A DNA stretch of 10,234 nucleotides from Candidatus Roizmanbacteria bacterium (GTDB lineage Bacteria > Patescibacteriota > Microgenomatia > UBA1406 > GWC2-37-13): assembly GCA_024653985.1 (NCBI GenBank), contig JANLIS010000108.1, forward strand, positions 1-10,234. The letters run 5' to 3'. Below, piece after piece: positions 5,041 through 10,192 of this stretch. Under the pieces are notes generated by a model. That model was given only the letters and a program-made list of their open reading frames with translations, did not search any database and was not told where the DNA came from. A program made the position numbers and the translations under genes. Numbering within the stretch: position 1 is the stretch's first letter; every line of letters begins with the position of its first letter.

Positions 5041-5880
5041 TTAAATAATAATATTATCGATCAATCTTGTTTTTCCAACAAACGCAGTAATAAGAATAAC
5101 GGCTTTTTTTGAGGCGACTTTAACGATGGATAAATCCTCTATGTTACAAATTTCAATATAATCTAAACGTATTAATTTATATTTTTGTAAATAATTATTC
5201 ATCTCTGCTTTTATCTTTTTAACATTTTTATTTCCTGCCAATATTAATTTTTTTCCCAACAATAATGATTGATACAAACTCAATGCCTGTAATCTTTCTT
5301 GAGAGCTTAAAAAAACATTTCTTGATGAAAGTGCCAATCCGTCTTTATCTCGGACAGTTGGAACGATATTGATTTTAACAGGCAAGTTCAAGTCGCGAAC
5401 CATTTGTTTAATAACAATACACTGTTGAAAATCTTTTTGGCCAAAATATGCATTGGTAGGATTAACTAAATTAAATAATTTGAGAACAATGGTGGCAACA
5501 CCGGCAAAATGTCCTGGACGACTTTTTCCTTCAAGAATATTTGAAAGATTATTAGGAGTGACATAGGTTTGAAAACCATTTGGATACATTGTTTTTACAT
5601 TGGGATGGAATAAATAATCGACTTTTTCCTGTTCTAATAATTTTTTATCATGCTCGAGAGGCCGAGGATATCTAGCCAAATCTTCAGTAGGGGAAAACTG
5701 AGCAGGGTTCACAAATATTGAAACAACAGTTATGTCATTGTTTTTTTTTGATTCCGAAATCAATTTTAAATGTCCTTTATGAAGAGCTCCCATAGTTGGG
5801 ATAAAACCAATGGTCTTGCTTTTTTTATGCAAATCACTGGTAATTTTTTGCATTCCCTGGACAGAAGCTATTATTTTCAT
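5041..5880 (-). CDS. panC: Pantothenate synthetase (pantoate--beta-alanine ligase)
   Basis: This 279-residue protein joins D-pantoate and beta-alanine using ATP, through a pantoyl-adenylate, to make vitamin B5. All the family motifs are present: IPTMGALHKGHLKL with H34 and H37 (adenylate-forming histidines), IFVNPAQFSPTEDLARYPR, a pantoate/ATP site with KSRPGHFAGVATIV, NAYFGQKDFQQ, and RDKDGLALSSRN, the KMSKS-like loop. The length is normal. It is the first gene of a three-gene minus-strand operon. The -10 box TAAAAT sits 6 bases before the ATG and there is no Shine-Dalgarno motif. Neither panB, panE nor panD is in the window, so whether the cell makes or imports pantoate and beta-alanine cannot be judged. 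Confidence 0.96.
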   Translation of the reverse strand: MKIIASVQGMQKITSDLHKKSKTIGFIPTMGALHKGHLKLISESKKNNDITVVSIFVNPAQFSPTEDLARYPRPLEHDKKLLEQEKVDYLFHPNVKTMYPNGFQTYVTPNNLSNILEGKSRPGHFAGVATIVLKLFNLVNPTNAYFGQKDFQQCIVIKQMVRDLNLPVKINIVPTVRDKDGLALSSRNVFLSSQERLQALSLYQSLLLGKKLILAGNKNVKKIKAEMNNYLQKYKLIRLDYIEICNIEDLSIVKVASKKAVILITAFVGKTRLIDNIII

Positions 5881-5886
5881 TGATTA

Positions 5887-5892
5887 ATTTTA
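5887..5892 (-). promoter_or_regulatory. -10 box (TAAAAT) with 6-base spacing to the panC ATG
   Basis: TAAAAT matches the consensus at 5 of 6 positions. The six bases TAATCA separate it from the ATG, putting +1 on the start codon. Confidence 0.5.
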
Positions 5893-5998
5893 CACCACAA
5901 AAACAAAGTAAGGAATTATTTTTATTTTTTAATTTTGTCCTTGATCGTATTTGTTAGAGGGTTAGATCAATCAATAACAAAAAATAATTAAATTAATA

Positions 5999-6004
5999 TA
6001 TAAT
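5999..6004 (+). promoter_or_regulatory. -10 box before the gene at 6014
   Basis: A perfect TATAAT ends 9 bases before the ATG, giving a predicted leader of only about 3 bases. It is divergent from the panC promoter. The 133 bases between the two ORFs are otherwise AT-rich, with no clear operator. Confidence 0.5.
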
Positions 6005-6013
6005 TTAACAAAT

Positions 6014-6340
6014 ATGTTTATTAAACTTTTTATCAATGCTTTGGCTTTTTACATTACCTCCTATATTATTCCTGGGATGGTGATTGGCGGGTGGCAGACG
6101 CTACTGGTCATCGCCGTTGTCTGGGGGATACTGACGATTTTTATAAAACCGATATTGGTAATTCTGACCCTGCCTATAAACATCATGACGTTGGGGTTAT
6201 TTACATTTGTAATTAATGCAATATTGCTTTTAATAATGAGCAGTATTGTTCCTGATTTTCATTTGGCCGGTTTTGGGACTGCCTTGCTGGCTGCCATAGT
6301 CTTAACTATTGTCAATGGATTTTTGTCTACATTGAACTAA
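6014..6340 (+). CDS. Small four-helix membrane protein, phage holin 4 superfamily IV (Phage_holin_4_2) type
   Basis: This 108-residue protein is almost wholly hydrophobic, with about four membrane helices (roughly 2-20, 27-53, 58-80 and 85-106). It shows the family hallmark: IKPILVILTLPINIMTLGLFTFVINAILL, that is, a proline pair, 'LP-x-N-x-x-TLGLF' and 'VINA'. The name 'holin' is inherited from a database family. Members are chromosomal in many bacteria and their function is not established, so a lysis role should not be assumed. The gene stands alone with its own TATAAT box and ends 12 bases before the nucleotidyltransferase pseudogene. Confidence 0.82.
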   Translation: MFIKLFINALAFYITSYIIPGMVIGGWQTLLVIAVVWGILTIFIKPILVILTLPINIMTLGLFTFVINAILLLIMSSIVPDFHLAGFGTALLAAIVLTIVNGFLSTLN

Positions 6341-6352
6341 AAACTCTCAATA

Positions 6353-6569
6353 ATGACCAAAACGAATTTAAATTCAGAATATATTGATGCTCTTTCAATT
6401 ATTACAAAAGACGTTCCTCCAGATAGTTATATTGTTTTAGGTTCAATGGCCATGTTATCATTTACATCAAAAATTAGTTAATTTGGGAAAAGCCAAAAAA
6501 CTTCTTTCACTTTGTAGATTTGGATATCTATCATTGTCATTTCAAATTCCAAAGTTTATTCTTAAATAA
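6353..6569 (+). pseudogene. Nucleotidyltransferase pseudogene with a 434-bp internal deletion
   Basis: This is a second copy of the gene at 8859-9509. Bases 6353-6476 match the first 124 bases of that gene (6 differences). From 6478 on it matches the last 92 bases (about 16 differences, many at third codon positions). The length difference is exactly 434 (651 minus 217), so there is a single clean deletion. The intact gene carries the same 8-mer AAAATTGG at 8976-8983 and 9410-9417, 434 bases apart, and the join falls there, consistent with deletion between short direct repeats. The deletion shifts frame and meets TAA at once (6479-6481), leaving a 42-residue N-terminal peptide. The part with the catalytic aspartates is gone. 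The 3' piece stays open in its old frame to TAA at 6567, so decay looks recent. No -10 box sits at the usual distance. Confidence 0.93.
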
Positions 6570-6592
6570 CTCATTCAAATATATATGTATCA

Positions 6593-6610
6593 ATTAATCA
6601 ATAGATTAAT
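6593..6610. repeat. Perfect inverted repeat, 7-bp arms with 4-base loop
   Basis: ATTAATC (6593-6599) and GATTAAT (6604-6610) are perfect complements around AATA. It lies between the pseudogene and the broken gene at 6686. Because the arms are AT-rich, it could be an operator-like site or simply chance. Confidence 0.35.
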
Positions 6611-6671
6611 ACACAAGATAAAATAAATTATTTGAGACGAAAAATTGGGATTTTTTGATTATATATTTTAA

Positions 6672-6677
6672 TATAAT
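6672..6677 (+). promoter_or_regulatory. -10 box before the broken gene at 6686
   Basis: TATAAT is followed by 8 bases and then ATG. The promoter arrangement is like that of intact genes, supporting the idea that the fragment was once a real gene. Confidence 0.4.
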
Positions 6678-6685
6678 ATCAACAT

Positions 6686-6736
6686 ATGAATGTTCGACAA
6701 ATTTATGAAAAATATTTGATTCCTCCCAACCTACAA
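6686..6736 (+). pseudogene. 5' fragment of a gene, probably an HD-domain phosphohydrolase
   Basis: From the ATG at 6686 the first 17 codons read MNVRQIYEKYLIPPNLQ. From memory this resembles the start of HD-domain hydrolases common in CPR genomes (pattern 'IYxKYxIPPNLQxHxLRV'). After that the similarity stops: the frame reads KQVWDYFFFF and on to TAA at 6812, running antisense into the gene at 6751-7020. The HD metal-binding residues are therefore missing. The break lies at about 6737-6750, exactly where the next minus-strand gene ends. No 3' part of the gene was found elsewhere in the window. The family guess rests on 17 residues; that this is a gene start with its own -10 box is more certain. 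Confidence 0.45.
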
Positions 6737-6750
6737 AAACAGGTCTGGGA

Positions 6751-7020
6751 TTATTTTTTCTTTTTCGTGAAGAACTTTGAAATTAGGGCTAGGACAACTG
6801 ACACTCCGACGTAAACCACAAGTGAAAACCCCAACATTAGAAAGAAAGCATAATATTCTCCCACTTGTAGATAGGTAGAGAGTAAGAAAAGAGGGCTATA
6901 ATGTGCCACGGAATAACCACCAGTTTCTGACGGAGCTTGTTCTCTAATAAGTGGTAAAAGTAAAACAACAAAAGTTATCAGAAGATTTGTGGCGTAAGGC
7001 TTTAAAAACTTTAACTTCAT
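6751..7020 (-). CDS. Small two-helix membrane protein, function unknown
   Basis: This 89-residue protein has a basic N terminus (MKLKFLKPY), a first helix at about 11-24, an extracytoplasmic loop of about 33 residues (REQAPSETGGYSVAHYSP then a less polar stretch), a second helix at about 57-81 and a lysine tail (KFFTKKKK). The two ends are positively charged, so both should be cytoplasmic. The first helix could instead be an uncleaved signal anchor. I do not recognise a family. It has its own TATAAT 6 bases before the ATG. Its 3' end abuts the broken gene at 6686, so it may have arrived with the DNA that disrupted that gene. Confidence 0.68.
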   Translation of the reverse strand: MKLKFLKPYATNLLITFVVLLLPLIREQAPSETGGYSVAHYSPLFLLSTYLQVGEYYAFFLMLGFSLVVYVGVSVVLALISKFFTKKKK

Positions 7021-7026
7021 GGTTAG

Positions 7027-7032
7027 ATTATA
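7027..7032 (-). promoter_or_regulatory. -10 box with 6-base spacing to the ATG at 7020
   Basis: TATAAT then CTAACC then ATG on the minus strand. No Shine-Dalgarno motif is present. Confidence 0.6.
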
Positions 7033-7126
7033 GCATTTTCAATCAATTGTTCGAACTTTATACTGTGTCCTCCCTTAACTGGATTAGATCTAAGCCGGAA
7101 AAATCGGGTTTTTTTCTTAAGTAGTG

Positions 7127-8167
7127 TTATATTTTTAGTTCCTTCAAAATATAATAAGTAGACTTTCCTTTGCCTTTTGGTTTAATCAAACCAACATTAA
7201 TTAGTTTTTGAAAATCAAGGTACCGAGTGGCTCGTGCTCTTGTGGTCAACTTCGCATACTCTGAATCATTAATAAAACCATTCTGCTGAATTGTTTGTAA
7301 GATTATCTGATGGTGAGGTTTGAGATTATTATGTGGATTTATAAATAGTTGCGATACTGTCTTTTCTACTCGTAATAGTTCATCGATAATCCCATCGGTA
7401 AAATATTCAAGCCATTCCGTAAAGTCAATGAGACTAACTAAGTCGTAGTAATTCCCTTTTACCCCAACAATCTCAAAATATCTTGAGACATTGTTATTAT
7501 AATAATTTTCAAAACTAAATAAATAAAACGTATCCAGACCCATTTGGGCAAGAAGTATTTTTGTTGCTAACCGGGTTGTTCTGCCATTTCCGTCCATAAA
7601 AGGATGAATAATAACCATCTGTTTATGAAATATTCCAGCGACGATGAGCGGATCAACTGTTTGTTTACTTGTTTTTATAAATTCCATAAGCTCTTCTACA
7701 AGAGGCAAAACGTCTTGTGCATCTGGAGGCCAATAGACTGTTTTACCGAGATGTGGATTATTTACAAAGACCGGTTGTGTTCGAACCCGCCCCGATTGAT
7801 GAACTGGAAGAAGTTTGTCAGTGATTTTTTTTTGAAGAGAAATAATGAAGGATAGATTAAATGATGTCTTTTGTTTGTTTAACTTTGCATTGACATCTTG
7901 AAGTGCTTGGTTATAGTTAAGGACTTCTTGTTCACTCTCCCTTATCTGTGCCGGGCGGGTTTTTAGAATCCGTTTTACATCAGTGAGGGGAAGTGGGTTA
8001 CCTTCGATACTAGTTGAAGCAAATGCAGAAACAGCTTCTGCATTTTTTTGCAATTCAACTAAAACAACCTCTGGAAATCTCCATTGACTCATCGTATGTG
8101 TAAGTGTTGTAATGTGCTTAATATTCTTTAATAGCTTGTTGGTAATTGTATATTTTGGATTAAACAT
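7127..8167 (-). CDS. Fic-domain protein adenylyltransferase with C-terminal winged helix
   Basis: This 346-residue Fic protein would transfer AMP from ATP to a hydroxyl of a target protein. Numbering from the ATG at 8167, the N-terminal region holds STSIEGN (about 52-58), the [S/T]xxxE[G/N] inhibitory motif. Its glutamate normally blocks ATP binding, so this is a class II, self-inhibited Fic. The catalytic loop HPFMDGNGR (H187 to R195) is complete, preceded by GIFHKQMVII. A flap segment (NNPHLGKTVYWPPD) precedes it. The C terminus (about 285-346), with FINDSEYAKLTTRARATRYLDFQKLINVGLI and a GKGKSTYYIL wing, is a winged-helix domain. The frame also has a GTG at 8173, but that codon touches the TATAAT box; the ATG at 8167, 6 bases after it, is the likely start. 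No Doc/Phd-type antidote gene is adjacent, which fits built-in inhibition. Confidence 0.93.
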   Translation of the reverse strand: MFNPKYTITNKLLKNIKHITTLTHTMSQWRFPEVVLVELQKNAEAVSAFASTSIEGNPLPLTDVKRILKTRPAQIRESEQEVLNYNQALQDVNAKLNKQKTSFNLSFIISLQKKITDKLLPVHQSGRVRTQPVFVNNPHLGKTVYWPPDAQDVLPLVEELMEFIKTSKQTVDPLIVAGIFHKQMVIIHPFMDGNGRTTRLATKILLAQMGLDTFYLFSFENYYNNNVSRYFEIVGVKGNYYDLVSLIDFTEWLEYFTDGIIDELLRVEKTVSQLFINPHNNLKPHHQIILQTIQQNGFINDSEYAKLTTRARATRYLDFQKLINVGLIKPKGKGKSTYYILKELKI

Positions 8168-8173
8168 AGACAC

Positions 8174-8179
8174 ATTATA
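8174..8179 (-). promoter_or_regulatory. -10 box that decides the Fic start
   Basis: TATAAT is followed directly by GTGTCT and then ATG. Transcription is predicted to begin at the ATG (8167), so the GTG at 8173 would not be in the message. Confidence 0.6.
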
Positions 8180-8250
8180 GACTAATATTAGACGAATGTA
8201 AAGCTATTAGCCCTCCCAAAAACTCGGGTAATTAAAATATATTATTAAAT

Positions 8251-8760
8251 TTAATCAAAGTTCTTTTTAATAAGTTTTATGCATTCATCAACAGATGTTT
8301 TTTCTGTATCAAGCTTAATAGCATCTTCAAAAGGATTTTTTTCTATTATGTTAGATAAGTTACTGATAACAAAATTACCTAATGGTCTTCTACATCCTTC
8401 TTTAACCCCTGGTCTTATTCTATCCCGTACCTGAAGAACATTTATAGAACATTTAAGCTCATAAACGACGGTTTTAATATTTTTTTGTTTTGCTATATTT
8501 ACTGCTTCTTGAATATAAATAGGATTTTGAAACACTCCCTCCATAACAATAGAAAATTTTTGATTTAACAGATAATATAAAACTATAATTGCAGTATTAT
8601 TAACATCACCCAAGATTGAATCAGAACTTTCCGCAAAAAAAGGTTTAAAATTATCTATTTTTAACCATGCTATTTTCTTTTCATAATCTCTTAAGCTTTT
8701 AGCTATTGTTGATTTCCCACTAGAAGGAGCTCCTCTTAAAATCACAAGAACTTGTTTCAT
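8251..8760 (-). CDS. P-loop kinase, AAA_33 / zeta-toxin-like group
   Basis: This 169-residue ATP-binding protein starts with a strand and a Walker A loop, GAPSSGKST (residues 10-18). D36 in WLKIDNFKP is a likely metal or substrate acidic residue, followed by VMEGVFQNP (E74) and an arginine-rich lid, RDRIRPGVKEGCRRP (112-126). This order is that of small phosphotransferases in the AAA_33 family, which includes polynucleotide kinase-like, chloramphenicol phosphotransferase-like and zeta-toxin-like enzymes. The substrate is not evident. No epsilon-like antitoxin gene is adjacent, so a toxin role is speculative. It lies upstream of Fic on the same strand with its own TATAAT, so the two may be transcribed separately or read through. 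Confidence 0.82.
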   Translation of the reverse strand: MKQVLVILRGAPSSGKSTIAKSLRDYEKKIAWLKIDNFKPFFAESSDSILGDVNNTAIIVLYYLLNQKFSIVMEGVFQNPIYIQEAVNIAKQKNIKTVVYELKCSINVLQVRDRIRPGVKEGCRRPLGNFVISNLSNIIEKNPFEDAIKLDTEKTSVDECIKLIKKNFD

Positions 8761-8767
8761 ATAAAAA

Positions 8768-8773
8768 ATTATA
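8768..8773 (-). promoter_or_regulatory. -10 box with 7-base spacing to the ATG at 8760
   Basis: TATAAT is followed by TTTTTAT and ATG on the minus strand. The predicted leader is about one base. Confidence 0.55.
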
Positions 8774-8845
8774 TCAAAAATTGAACTACCAAAATAATTT
8801 AAGTCTAATAAAAAACTATTAACTGAAAAATTATAATTTTTTTGA

Positions 8846-8851
8846 TATTAT
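8846..8851 (+). promoter_or_regulatory. -10 box (TATTAT) with 7-base spacing to the ATG at 8859
   Basis: TATTAT matches 5 of 6 consensus bases and is followed by CCTCATA and ATG. It is divergent from the kinase promoter; 98 bases separate the two start codons. Confidence 0.5.
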
Positions 8852-8858
8852 CCTCATA

Positions 8859-9509
8859 ATGACCAAAACAAATTTAAATTCAGAATATATTGACACCCTT
8901 TCAATTATTACAAAAGACGTTCCTCCAGATAGTTATATTGTTTTAGGTTCAATGGCCACGTTATCATTTACATCAAAAATTGGCTATGAAAGAAAAATGA
9001 ATGATCTGGATATTATTGCCGATGAATCACAGGTTAAACCGATGAAAGATGTGTTGGAGGATCTGGGATTTATTCAGACGACATTTATAAATAAACGAAT
9101 GCCATTCTATAAAAAATTACTAAAACATAGTCAATCAAGATATCTTCGTTTTTCTAAAGACGATATCAATGTAGAAATTTTAACGACAAAATTTATTAAA
9201 AAAGATTCTAGTTTAAAATTTGATCTTTATCCAAATTTTTGGGTAAAAATTCCACAAGAGTCACTTTTTAAATCAAAGATAGGGGCGGTAAAATTTACAA
9301 CGCTTGATGTAAATCTGCTTTGGGCAATTAAATATCTACTGCATAATTCGTTAGGAAAATTTATATTTTATAAAGGAAAACAGAGAACAGAGGACCTTTT
9401 ACATTTAAGAAAATTGGTTAATTTGGGAAAAGCAAAAAAATTCCTTTCGCTTTTCAGATTTGGATATCTGTCTTTATCATTCCAAATTCCAGGATTTTTT
9501 CTTAAGTAG
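8859..9509 (+). CDS. Nucleotidyltransferase-fold protein (AbiEii/MNT-like), intact paralogue
   Basis: This 216-residue protein shows the nucleotidyltransferase signature: a helix-capping GS (VLGSMATLSF, G30-S31), then KMNDLDIIAD with D49 and D51 as the metal-binding pair, and a third acidic strand candidate INVEIL (D102 or E106). Downstream lies a helical region with a basic RTEDLLHLRKL segment, similar to the K/R-x(n)-DL pattern of AbiEii-type proteins. Such enzymes add nucleotides to RNA, antibiotics or proteins, and several act as toxins. No AbiEi-like antitoxin is next to it. The 3' third is the part most different from the pseudogene at 6353. The start ATG is supported by TATTAT 7 bases upstream and by the same ATG in the pseudogene. 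It is convergent with the gene at 9557. Confidence 0.78.
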   Translation: MTKTNLNSEYIDTLSIITKDVPPDSYIVLGSMATLSFTSKIGYERKMNDLDIIADESQVKPMKDVLEDLGFIQTTFINKRMPFYKKLLKHSQSRYLRFSKDDINVEILTTKFIKKDSSLKFDLYPNFWVKIPQESLFKSKIGAVKFTTLDVNLLWAIKYLLHNSLGKFIFYKGKQRTEDLLHLRKLVNLGKAKKFLSLFRFGYLSLSFQIPGFFLK

Positions 9510-9556
9510 TATCTAGGTTTTTTGTATTTGCTCCCCCAAGCACAGGCAATTAGAAA

Positions 9557-9937
9557 TTATTTGGAATTAGATTTAGACCTTTCCTGAATAGTTCTATTAT
9601 ACGATTTCATATTTTTCCAACCTACAGCTTCATTATATGCGAGTCTTAAACCTTCGCCCACCATTAAATAAGGGGCAATTTGAGCTGTGAATCTTAAAAT
9701 ATTAGTTGCAATTTTAACTTGACCTTCTAAAGGATAATTTGCATCAATAAAGTCAGCAACTTTAGGTAATCCAAATATTAGAGCTACACCCAATCCTTCA
9801 TTTATAAAAGTTTTAATAGGCTCAATGTAAATTCTTCTTATATAATCTTTCCTATATTTATTAAGATTAATTATCTCTCCCTGTGAAAAACCAAGGCTTG
9901 ACAATTGAAAATTGTGTAAATCATCTATTTTTGTCAT
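9557..9937 (-). CDS. Unknown small protein with one or two hydrophobic segments
   Basis: This 126-residue protein is not one I recognise. The N-terminal third (about 1-40) is polar, with KYRKDYIRRIYIEPIKTF basic and probably helical. A hydrophobic stretch at about 49-62 (LGVALIFGLPKVADF) and another at about 83-100 (LRFTAQIAPYLMVGEGL) could touch a membrane but are short and interrupted by charges. The C terminus is polar and serine/lysine-rich. No signal peptide or catalytic motif is seen. A TATAAT box lies 8 bases before the ATG. It faces the nucleotidyltransferase tail to tail with 47 bases between, and is the last full gene of the accessory region in this window. Confidence 0.62.
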   Translation of the reverse strand: MTKIDDLHNFQLSSLGFSQGEIINLNKYRKDYIRRIYIEPIKTFINEGLGVALIFGLPKVADFIDANYPLEGQVKIATNILRFTAQIAPYLMVGEGLRLAYNEAVGWKNMKSYNRTIQERSKSNSK

Positions 9938-9945
9938 AATAGTTC

Positions 9946-9951
9946 ATTATA
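9946..9951 (-). promoter_or_regulatory. -10 box with 8-base spacing to the ATG at 9937
   Basis: TATAAT then GAACTATT then ATG on the minus strand. The predicted leader is about two bases. Confidence 0.5.
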
Positions 9952-10192
9952 CTATAGGATTTTAATAAATTCAACAATATACTTAATTATATTATTAAGA
10001 AGATCTAAACCGGAGTAAGCTCGAGAAGCGTAGTCTTAATAGAACCACGCAATTAAGCTATATTATCAGGGTTTTTGAGGATTTTCAATTAGTCCAACAA
10101 ATAAGGCAGGAAATGGAAAAAGTAAGGCCTTGTATTACTTTAACGGCTTAATATCGTAGAATAAAATATGACTTTACTTATTATTAAATAAT
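9952..10192. other. Intergenic region with repeated CTTAAT/ATTAAG arms and a hairpin
   Basis: This stretch has no recognisable complete gene. It contains CTTAAT...ATTAAG inverted repeats twice (9982-9999 and 10035-10057). A 23-base hairpin at 10028-10050 has 8-bp arms and a 7-base loop, but it pairs fully only as minus-strand RNA, where two G-U pairs are allowed. A plus-strand frame without a start codon is open for 50 codons (9999-10151), but its protein is not recognisable. AGATCTAA plus CCGGA at 10001 resembles 7086-7099 at 13 of 14 bases, which chance can explain. Confidence 0.5.

Noticed and set aside
6014-6340. Prophage lysis module suggested by the holin-like name.
   Set aside because: No endolysin, portal, capsid or integrase gene is nearby, and this membrane family is common on chromosomes without phage.
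7086-7099. AGATCTAA-G-CCGGA matching 10001-10014 at 13 of 14 bases, as possible island ends or attachment sites.
   Set aside because: A 13-of-14 match is expected several times by chance in a comparison of 10 kb with itself, the flanks are unrelated, and no integrase is present.
7092-7118. CCG-GAAAAAT-CGG followed by a run of seven T as an intrinsic terminator.
   Set aside because: The stem is only 3 bp, and the T-run is on the plus strand where no plus-strand gene ends; the nearby genes are on the minus strand.
7604-7855. Plus-strand open frame of 83 codons.
   Set aside because: It is antisense to the Fic catalytic region and shows no own signals.
10001-10070. tRNA-like gene on the minus strand, with 'TATAGCTTAATTG' resembling a D arm and 'CCGGTTTAGATC' resembling a T arm.
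   Set aside because: The D stem has no matching 3' half, the acceptor ends do not pair, C56 and A58 of the T loop are replaced, and the only good stem is 8 bp instead of 5. It does not fold as a cloverleaf.
9999-10151. Open plus-strand frame of 50 codons with protein-like composition (for example VFEDFQLVQQIRQEMEKV).
   Set aside because: It has no ATG, GTG or TTG start with an upstream -10 box at its beginning, follows a stop at 9996, and matches no family I know. It may be a gene remnant but cannot be supported.
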